DNA of 29,122 bases, from positions 1 to 29,122 of the forward strand of contig JANYJT010000044.1 in assembly GCA_025358395.1 (NCBI GenBank), read 5' to 3'. The stretch's first letter is position 1, and each line of letters begins with the position of its first letter. The notes under the pieces were generated by a model. It searched no databases. It was not told where the DNA came from and saw nothing but the letters and a program-made list of their open reading frames with translations. The position numbers and the translations under genes were made by a program. This DNA comes from Bacteroidia bacterium (GTDB lineage: Bacteria; Bacteroidota; Bacteroidia; Bacteroidales; Prolixibacteraceae). Below, one piece after another: positions 23,149 through 29,122 of the stretch.

Positions 23149-24432
23149 ATGGAAAGAACTAAAATCGGTAACTACCGTTGGGCAGTCTGTGCCCTGTTAT
23201 TTTTTGCAACTACAATAAACTACATTGACAGACAGGTTATTGGCTTATTAAAGCCAACTTTGGAAACCGAATTTCACTGGTCAGAGGTGGACTATGGATA
23301 TATTGTGATGGCATTTGCCGCCATGTACGCTTTAGGATATGTCATTTTCGGCGGCCTCATTGATAAAGTGGGTTCTAAGATAGGTTACAGCATATCTGTT
23401 TTTGTGTGGAGCATTGCTGCCATGTTACATGCATTGGTTAAAAGTACACTTGGTTTTGGATTGGCAAGAGGCCTTCTGGGCTTGGCCGAAGCGGGTAACT
23501 TTCCTGCCGGGGTTAAAGCAGTGGCGGAATGGTTTCCGAAGAAGGAAAGAGCTTTGGCTACCGGAATTTTCAATTCAGGTACCAGTATTGGCGCAGTAGT
23601 GGCACCGATTTTGGTACCCTGGATCTTAGGCGTATATGGTTGGCAGGAGGCTTTTTGGATTACCGGAACCCTTGGCTTTGTCTGGCTAATTTTCTGGTGG
23701 ATTTTCTATGAAATCCCTTCTAAGCAAGTGCGGCTTCAAAGCGCTGAATTTGACTTTATTCACAGCGACAATGAGCCGGAAGTTTCAACCGATGCCGTTA
23801 AATTTGACTGGAAGCAATTACTTGCTCTCCGGCAAACGTGGGTTTTTATTGTTGGAAAGGTATTAACCGATCCAATTTGGTGGTTCTTCCTGTTTTGGCT
23901 CCCGGCCTATTTCTCAGACACTTTCAATTTAGACCTTACCAAGCCAAGCTTACACCTCGCCGTGGTTTATGCAGCAACTACGTTTGGAAGTATCGGAGGC
24001 GGGTATTTATCCTCCTATTTTATCAAAAAGGGTTGGACTGTGATAAAAGCCAGGAAAACCACTTTACTTATTGCTGCTATCGCAGTGACACCTATCTTTT
24101 TAGCAAAATTTACAACTGATATTTGGGTTGCGGTAGCTATTATTAGCCTGGTAACTGCGGCCCATCAGGCCTGGAGTGCCAATATTTTTACCATAGTTTC
24201 CGATATTGTTCCAAAAAATGCTGTCAGTTCTGTGGTAGGAATTGGAGGTATGTCGGGATCAATTGCATCCACTCTATTCCCGCTGGTAGTTGGTTCACTC
24301 CTTTCATATTATAAGAATCTGGGAAACATAAAAATTGGCTATGACCTGTTGTTCGTTTTTTGTGGATGTGCCTATTTCCTGGCCTGGCTAATTATACATC
24401 TCCTAACGAAAAGGATGAAGCCAATTGTGTAA
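23149..24432 (+). CDS. MFS transporter of the anion:cation symporter (hexuronate, ExuT-like) type
   Basis: A 427-residue inner-membrane transporter with about 12 membrane helices. The ATG at 23149 is preferred over a TTG three bases earlier. The first helix ends in ATTINYIDRQVIGLLKPTL, the signature of the anion:cation symporter family that includes hexuronate and galactarate carriers. Other marks are the loop FGGLIDKVGSKIGY, RGLLGLAEAGNFPAGVKAVAEWFPKKERALATGIFNSGTSIGA (helices 4-5) and the central loop near residues 190-215. Substrates are usually sugar acids driven by protons or sodium. Being last in the operon, it would carry the monomer or processed product into the cytoplasm. This is the best clue that the target glycan contains a uronic or other sugar acid. 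It converges with the minus-strand U32 gene, with 24 nt between stops. Confidence 0.9.
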   Translation: MERTKIGNYRWAVCALLFFATTINYIDRQVIGLLKPTLETEFHWSEVDYGYIVMAFAAMYALGYVIFGGLIDKVGSKIGYSISVFVWSIAAMLHALVKSTLGFGLARGLLGLAEAGNFPAGVKAVAEWFPKKERALATGIFNSGTSIGAVVAPILVPWILGVYGWQEAFWITGTLGFVWLIFWWIFYEIPSKQVRLQSAEFDFIHSDNEPEVSTDAVKFDWKQLLALRQTWVFIVGKVLTDPIWWFFLFWLPAYFSDTFNLDLTKPSLHLAVVYAATTFGSIGGGYLSSYFIKKGWTVIKARKTTLLIAAIAVTPIFLAKFTTDIWVAVAIISLVTAAHQAWSANIFTIVSDIVPKNAVSSVVGIGGMSGSIASTLFPLVVGSLLSYYKNLGNIKIGYDLLFVFCGCAYFLAWLIIHLLTKRMKPIV

Positions 24433-24456
24433 ACTTTGAAATTCCTCCGGTTGGGC

Positions 24457-26316
24457 TCAAAACGGGGTGAAGACCAGGATCCTCATCATGCAATGTATGC
24501 AGTCAAAACCGAGTTCGAAACGATTGTCCCCATCGGTCAGATAAAATGGCAATGACAAATGCGCAGGAAAGGTTCCTCCAAATTTTGGGCAGAATCCCAG
24601 TTCGTGCTGCAGACACATTTTGGTGATCATCACCTGTTGCCTGCCGGACGGGGCTCTTTTTTCGACGGCAGACTCGGGATTTTCCAAACCGTGTTTTCTG
24701 TAAAATTGTCTGGAGAGCCGGTTGGAAATATTGTTTTCAAATGGAAGAGTTTCCACCGGTAAGGGGAGGATGGCAGCAGAGGAAGAAGTTTGGGAAGGCT
24801 TTTGCAGATGATTTTCGGACTGATCCAGAGGTTGGCGGGTTCTCTCCTTTTGGGTTAGGATGGAAAGCAGTCCGCGTCGTAAATCGTTTATCTGCTGCAC
24901 GGTGAAGAAATATTCCTCATTACCGCAAGTATCTATCGCCGATGCCACAAAATGGGTTTCTCCCAATTTGGCCAGTTGTCGAAGGATGTTTTCCCGGGAT
25001 TTAGCGATATCGTGTGCCTTGATTTTTGTAATTTTTTGTTCAAATGACTGGCTATCAGGCGTACGCAAGGCAAATCCTTTTTCGGTCGATTCGAGGATAA
25101 AACTTACCGGGATCTTGCGTTCGGAAGTCCGGGCTGATAACTCTTTTTGGAAAGAATGATCGTAGTTCCGGAAGATTTTTGCCCCCACAAAAACACCATT
25201 CATCCGGTCGGGGTAAATCGTCCCGTTCTCTACCTTATTCACCTTTAAACCAAGGCTTTCCCCATCGCGGTTGAGGAAGGTCAATCCATCGTTGTTGGCC
25301 ACCTCTGCAGCTCCTTCAATCTGAAAGCCATCCGGCGAAAGCCGGGAAACCACCCCAATTTCCTCGCCGGTCGATTTGGAACTATCCATCGCGGCTACGG
25401 AATTTTTGCGTCCTCTCAGGAAGTAGTCGGTGGCGCCCCGGTGAAACGTTTTCATCGGTTCCGGGGTGAAATAGAAGGTCGTCTTGCCCAGGGATGCCGC
25501 CGTGAATGCTGGTTTTTCTTCCAGTATCCGATCGAGTTCCAGCCGGTACCAGGCGGTGATGTTTTTCACATAGTCGGCCTCCTTGAGCCGTCCTTCGATC
25601 TTGAACGAGCGGATACCCGCTTCAGCCATCTCCCTGATAGAGCCGGAACGGTCAAGATCTTTCAGCGACAGCATGTGTTTATCCCGGACGATCACCTGGC
25701 CGGTGGCATCGGTCAGGGTGTACTTCTTGCGGCAGGGCTGGGCACAGGCACCGCGGTTGGCGCTTCTACCCCCCAGGGCATGGCTCATGTAACATTGTCC
25801 GCTGAGACTCACACAAAGCGAACCATGCACGAAGGCTTCGAGTTCGATGGAGGTCTCTTCTCTTATTTCCTTGATCTGATCCAGTGAAAGCTCTCTTGCC
25901 AAAACGGCTCTTTCAAAACCGACCGCTTCCAGGAATTTCAGTTTACCTACCGTGAAGTTGTTGGCCTGGGTACTGGCATGAAGGGCAATGGGAGGTAAAT
26001 CCATTTCGAGGATACCGAAATCCTGGATAATCAGGGCATCCGCGCCTGCTTCATAAACCTGCCGGATGATTTTCTCCGCCTCTTCAAGTTCTTGATCGTA
26101 AAGTATTGTATTGAGGGCTACATACGTTTTGACTTTGAAAACCCTGGCCTCTGCAGCCAGTTTTTCAATCTCACCGATAGAATTTCCCGCTGCCTCCCGC
26201 GCTCCAAATTTGGGAGCGCCAATATAAACAGCATCAGCGCCATGATGGATAGCCGCGATACCGCATTCCAGATTTTTAGCCGGAGCAAGAAGTTCTAGTT
26301 TAGTAGCCTGAGGCAT
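24457..26316 (-). CDS. Peptidase U32 family / tRNA uridine 5-hydroxylation-type protein
   Basis: A 619-residue U32-family protein. The N-terminal barrel begins LELLAPAKNLECGIAAIHHGADAVYIG. The family signature spans about 160-197: FVHGSLCVSLSGQCYMS then GGRSANRGACAQPCRKKY, with Cys168, Cys175, Cys191 and Cys195 as probable iron-sulfur ligands. A collagenase-like region follows, and the far C-terminus carries further conserved cysteines (MCLQHELGFCPKFGG, FDCIHCMM). E. coli relatives (TrhP/YegQ, RlhA) hydroxylate tRNA or rRNA pyrimidines using prephenate, despite the peptidase name; which role applies here is not certain. It is cytoplasmic. The upstream AhpD-like gene is 9 nt away. Its GC content by eye is clearly higher than in the neighbouring PUL. 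Confidence 0.9.
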   Translation of the reverse strand: MPQATKLELLAPAKNLECGIAAIHHGADAVYIGAPKFGAREAAGNSIGEIEKLAAEARVFKVKTYVALNTILYDQELEEAEKIIRQVYEAGADALIIQDFGILEMDLPPIALHASTQANNFTVGKLKFLEAVGFERAVLARELSLDQIKEIREETSIELEAFVHGSLCVSLSGQCYMSHALGGRSANRGACAQPCRKKYTLTDATGQVIVRDKHMLSLKDLDRSGSIREMAEAGIRSFKIEGRLKEADYVKNITAWYRLELDRILEEKPAFTAASLGKTTFYFTPEPMKTFHRGATDYFLRGRKNSVAAMDSSKSTGEEIGVVSRLSPDGFQIEGAAEVANNDGLTFLNRDGESLGLKVNKVENGTIYPDRMNGVFVGAKIFRNYDHSFQKELSARTSERKIPVSFILESTEKGFALRTPDSQSFEQKITKIKAHDIAKSRENILRQLAKLGETHFVASAIDTCGNEEYFFTVQQINDLRRGLLSILTQKERTRQPLDQSENHLQKPSQTSSSAAILPLPVETLPFENNISNRLSRQFYRKHGLENPESAVEKRAPSGRQQVMITKMCLQHELGFCPKFGGTFPAHLSLPFYLTDGDNRFELGFDCIHCMMRILVFTPF

Positions 26317-26325
26317 AATCCAAAA

Positions 26326-26670
26326 TTACTCATTAATTGCTTCCCAGTATTCCACTGCCCTTCTGGTGTGCGGAATGACAATCGTGCCTCCGACCAAATT
26401 TGCTACGGCGAAAATTTCGAAGAGCTCTTCAGTGGTTACGCCCTGTTCGTGGCATTTCTCCAGGTGGTATTTGACGCAGTCGTCGCAGCGTAAAACCATG
26501 GAGCTAACCAATCCCAGCATCTCCTTTGTTTTGGTGGACAGCGCTCCTTCCAGGTAGGTGTTGGTGTCGATGTTGTAGATCCGCTTCATCACCTTGTTGT
26601 CGGCCGACAGAATTTTTTCATTCATCCTGGCCCGATATTCCCTGAATTCCTTTACCTTATTATTCATCAT
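26326..26670 (-). CDS. Carboxymuconolactone decarboxylase/AhpD-like protein
   Basis: A 114-residue all-helical protein of the carboxymuconolactone decarboxylase family. The AhpD-type redox motif is present as RCDDCVKYHLEKCHEQG (CxxC at about residues 62-65, with a following His), then VTTEELFEIFAVANLVGG and an IPHTRRAVEYWE end. Such proteins act as small thiol peroxidase-type or reductase partners; true decarboxylases lack the CxxC. It is cytoplasmic with normal length. It starts with ATG-ATG at 26670/26667 and lies 9 nt before the U32 gene, so the two are probably co-translated. It is 82 nt downstream of the GH43 gene. Confidence 0.88.
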   Translation of the reverse strand: MMNNKVKEFREYRARMNEKILSADNKVMKRIYNIDTNTYLEGALSTKTKEMLGLVSSMVLRCDDCVKYHLEKCHEQGVTTEELFEIFAVANLVGGTIVIPHTRRAVEYWEAINE

Positions 26671-26752
26671 ATTTTTATTTTGGTACGATAGAGAATTCTA
26701 TGTTGACTCCAAAAGGTTATCCCTTTGAAAAATTGTTATGCAAACCTTCAAT

Positions 26753-27802
26753 TTACTCCTCTTTCTTATCGCTTTTCGGATAAGGCTGCGGACTTTTTGT
26801 CGGACCCTTCACAACCATTTTCCCATTTTTGAATTGGACCCGATCGATACAAACGGTCCTGTTGCCGCTGGGTTTATCAGGAAAAGTGTGTATATGATAG
26901 ACCATGAATAATTCAGTGCCGTCGGGCGACCTAACAAAACTATTGTGCCCCGGACCGGATACTCCAATAGTCAAATTCGCCTTAAGAATTGGATTCTCAG
27001 AGGCTTTTTTCCACGGGCCAATTGGGTTATCAGCGGTTGCATAGGCGACACAATATTCATGGGTATTAAATCCATTGGCAGAGTAGGTCAGGTAATATTT
27101 TCCCTTGTGTTTCAAAACGGATGGCCCTTCATTCCAGAGCTGGGCTCCATTGATGTCCTCCCAGGGTTGATCGGGCGTAATCACCAGAGTTGGTTCGGTA
27201 ACAAATGATTGAAGATCATCACTTAACTGAGCTACAAATATCTGACTGGTCGCCCTTCCATTAACAATATTTGTACTGCAATCCTTTACAAAATAGGCAT
27301 ATACCTTATCACCATCGTTAAATATCGTGGCGTCAATATGAGATAATTTATGCTCAAACCAAGGTGATTTGTAATTGACAAATGGTCCTAAAGGATCGTC
27401 ACTGACAGCAAGGCACAATTTTAAGACACCATCGGTAAAGCCTGCACTGTAAGTCATGAAAAATTTCCCTTTGAATTCGATCACCTCCGGAGCCCAAAAG
27501 CGATTGATTCCCTGAACACCTGGCGTCTCCCTGGAAAGTGCCAGATTTTGTTTTTCCCAATTTACCAGATCTTTTGAGGTCCAAACGTAAAAACCCTGGT
27601 TGCCACCGGAGGTGCAATACAAGTAATACACGCCATGATGGGTCAGAACAAATGGATCGCCTATGCCACTAATATTCGATACGGGATTTGTATAGAATTT
27701 TTTTTCTTCTCCGTGAACTTGAATAAAATGGAGTGAAAACAGCAAAATAAAAAGGGAAAGAATTTTTTGCTTCATCATATACTGATTTTTTTCATTTATC
27801 AT
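26753..27802 (-). CDS. Secreted glycoside hydrolase family 43 protein
   Basis: A 349-residue five-bladed beta-propeller. The signal peptide (about 10-31, ILSLFILLFSLHFIQVHG) suggests that Met9 or Met10 (27778/27775) is the real start. The three GH43 acidic residues are visible: Asp49 in GIGDPFVLTHHG (base), Asp157 in SHIDATIF (pKa modulator) and Glu225 in WNEGPSVLKHKGKYYLTYSA (acid). RFWAPEVIEFKGKFFMTYSA is also typical. GH43 enzymes remove arabinose, xylose or galactose from plant or algal glycans; the subfamily is not clear. It begins 6 nt after the miaB stop, so it is transcribed with a housekeeping gene rather than with a SusC/SusD locus, which is unusual. Confidence 0.9.
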   Translation of the reverse strand: MINEKNQYMMKQKILSLFILLFSLHFIQVHGEEKKFYTNPVSNISGIGDPFVLTHHGVYYLYCTSGGNQGFYVWTSKDLVNWEKQNLALSRETPGVQGINRFWAPEVIEFKGKFFMTYSAGFTDGVLKLCLAVSDDPLGPFVNYKSPWFEHKLSHIDATIFNDGDKVYAYFVKDCSTNIVNGRATSQIFVAQLSDDLQSFVTEPTLVITPDQPWEDINGAQLWNEGPSVLKHKGKYYLTYSANGFNTHEYCVAYATADNPIGPWKKASENPILKANLTIGVSGPGHNSFVRSPDGTELFMVYHIHTFPDKPSGNRTVCIDRVQFKNGKMVVKGPTKSPQPYPKSDKKEE

Positions 27803-27808
27803 AAAATT

Positions 27809-29122
27809 TTATCCGACCGGAGTCTTAATTAACTGTTCAACAGCCCCAATCAGGGTAGTTTGGGTACAGTCCAGAATCTTAACGTGCACCAGGTCACCCA
27901 CAGTGATGCCGATACCGGGAAATACAACCACCTTGTTTTGTGAGCTTCTGCCAAAAAGCTCGCTCTTCTTCTTTTTGGAAACACCTTCGGCCAGCACTTC
28001 CATCGTCTTTCCAATATCACGCCTGTTGCTTTCCAGCGAAAGACGATTTTGCAAGTGAATGATCTCTTCCAACCGCCTTGCCTTTACCTCCTCGGGAACA
28101 TCATCTATAAAATGATCGGCGGCATAAGTGCCTGGCCGCATGGAGAATTTGAACATGAAGGAGGTGTCAAACCGGACCTCTTCCATCAGTTGCAGCGATT
28201 GCTGATGATCCTCTTCCGTTTCGGAGCAGAAACCACAGAAAATGTCTGTAGTGATGCCGCATCCTGGTAAGACCTCACGAATCGCCTTGATCCTGCTGAG
28301 GTACCACTCCCTGTCGTATTTTCGGTTCATCTTCTTCAGGACAGCCGAGCTGCCCGACTGCACCGGCAGATGGATGTGCCGGCAGATATTCGGATGGTCA
28401 ACCATCTTCTTCAGGAGTTTGTCGGAAAGATCTTTTGGGTGTGATGTAGTGAACCGCACCCTCAGGGATGGAGATATCTGTGCTACCATCTCCAATAAAT
28501 CGGGAAACTTAATCGCCTTCCGGGTGGGTTCAGGATGCCAGGTATATGAATTGACATTTTGACCCAGCAGTGTCACCTCTTTTGTGCCACTTTCCATCAG
28601 CGCCTTCACTTCGTTGATAATGTCCTTCGGATCCCGGCTACGCTCCCTTCCACGGGTATAGGGGACGATGCAATAAGTGCAAAAATTGTTGCAGCCTCTG
28701 GTGATGGACACAAAACCTGAGATGCGCTCTTCGCCGATTCGTTTGGGAATGATCGAGTCATAGGTCTCATCGATAGTGAGTTCTATATTTACTGCGCTTT
28801 CGCCAAGTCGGGCTTTGTCGTACAGAAAGGGCAAATCCCGGTAGGCATCGGGTCCGGCGACCAGGTCGGCCGATTTTTTCCCGATCAGTTCTTCACCGAT
28901 CCTTTCTGCCATGCAACCGATCAGTCCGACGACCAGTTTCGGATTTTTCTTTTTCAGGCTTTTGAAGAAAGACAACCTGTTCCAGATCTTTTTTTCGGCA
29001 TTGTCGCGTACGGAACAGGTGTTGACAAAAATGGCATCCGCGTCTGCATATTGGTCGGTGACAACGAAACCGCGGTCGGCCATCACCGAAGCAACCACTT
29101 CGCTGTCGGCCACATTCATTTG
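27809..29122 (-). CDS. miaB: tRNA-2-methylthio-N6-dimethylallyladenosine synthase, N-terminus cut by the window edge
   Basis: This is a radical-SAM methylthiotransferase that adds the 2-methylthio group to i6A37 of tRNAs. The frame is open to the last base and its first residues are QMNVADSE, the middle of the conserved GCQMN-x-x-DSE motif, so a short N-terminus with the first cluster cysteine lies outside. The other cluster-II cysteines are at FVNTCSVRDN (Cys35 counting from the Met of QMN) and IGCMAERIG (Cys69). The radical-SAM CxxxCxxC is in RGCNNFCTYCIVPYTRGRERSR (Cys143, 147, 150). A C-terminal TRAM domain spans about 370-432. NTCSVRDNAEKK and the TRGRERSR sequence favour MiaB over MtaB or RimO. 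It is cytoplasmic and heads the minus-strand group. Confidence 0.93.
   Translation of the reverse strand, partial: QMNVADSEVVASVMADRGFVVTDQYADADAIFVNTCSVRDNAEKKIWNRLSFFKSLKKKNPKLVVGLIGCMAERIGEELIGKKSADLVAGPDAYRDLPFLYDKARLGESAVNIELTIDETYDSIIPKRIGEERISGFVSITRGCNNFCTYCIVPYTRGRERSRDPKDIINEVKALMESGTKEVTLLGQNVNSYTWHPEPTRKAIKFPDLLEMVAQISPSLRVRFTTSHPKDLSDKLLKKMVDHPNICRHIHLPVQSGSSAVLKKMNRKYDREWYLSRIKAIREVLPGCGITTDIFCGFCSETEEDHQQSLQLMEEVRFDTSFMFKFSMRPGTYAADHFIDDVPEEVKARRLEEIIHLQNRLSLESNRRDIGKTMEVLAEGVSKKKKSELFGRSSQNKVVVFPGIGITVGDLVHVKILDCTQTTLIGAVEQLIKTPVG

Noticed and set aside
24433..24456. Terminator between the convergent MFS and U32 genes
   Set aside because: The 24-base gap has no inverted repeat followed by a T-run; transcripts may overlap or end within the opposite gene.
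25441..25887. 148-residue plus-strand reading frame inside the U32 gene
   Set aside because: It is antisense to a well-conserved protein with intact family motifs; the long frame is explained by the higher GC content there.

Overview
The window looks like chromosomal DNA of a Bacteroidota species. The evidence is a SusC/SusD pair behind an ECF sigma factor and a FecR anti-sigma factor, the BACON, DUF5689-like and DUF1080 families, few Shine-Dalgarno sites, and one match to the Bacteroidota promoter form TTG-N20-TAnnTTTG. The gene mix suggests a free-living glycan degrader of the Bacteroidales/Marinilabiliales type (for example Prolixibacteraceae), but that placement is inference.

Layout. (1) 1-1000, plus strand: the end of a YraN-family gene, a YjbR/MmcQ-like gene and a small S4 RNA-binding gene, separated by repeat-rich spacers. 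They end at a strong bidirectional terminator (1009-1051). (2) 1064-4293, minus strand: a secreted PhoA-type alkaline phosphatase and a patatin-like phospholipase whose start region lies in a perfect 20-bp palindrome. (3) 4554-24432, plus strand: a large polysaccharide-utilisation-type locus. It opens with sigma and FecR genes, then SusC, SusD and a multidomain surface lipoprotein. Next come a secreted DUF1080/alginate-lyase-like fusion, two exported TIM-barrel 'sugar phosphate isomerase/epimerase' paralogues, an exported double-thioredoxin protein, an exported DUF1080/TIM-barrel fusion, a small exported protein that appears broken, a cytoplasmic Gfo/Idh oxidoreductase and a hexuronate-type MFS transporter. 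Gaps from SusC onward are mostly 7-36 nt, so it is probably one transcript of about 17.8 kb. (4) 24457-29122, minus strand: miaB (N-terminus outside the window), a secreted GH43 glycosidase, an AhpD-like protein and a U32/TrhP-type tRNA-hydroxylation gene.

How the genes may work together. The sigma/FecR pair and the STN domain of SusC form a trans-envelope sensing circuit. SusC/SusD and the surface lipoprotein would bind and import a glycan. The operon encodes no recognisable glycoside hydrolase. Breakdown would instead depend on a lyase-type toroid, two DUF1080 domains (a family linked to cleavage of 3-keto-glycosides), three TIM-barrel epimerase/lyase-like domains and one dehydrogenase, with a hexuronate-type transporter moving the product. 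This resembles the oxidise-eliminate-rehydrate-reduce strategy known for 3-keto-glycosides and C-glycosides. The domain fusions, the triplicated TIM barrel with altered metal-ligand positions and the periplasm/cytoplasm split make the locus the most interesting part of the window. No tRNA, rRNA, CRISPR array, transposase or phage gene was seen, and no gene-free stretch exceeds about 300 bases.
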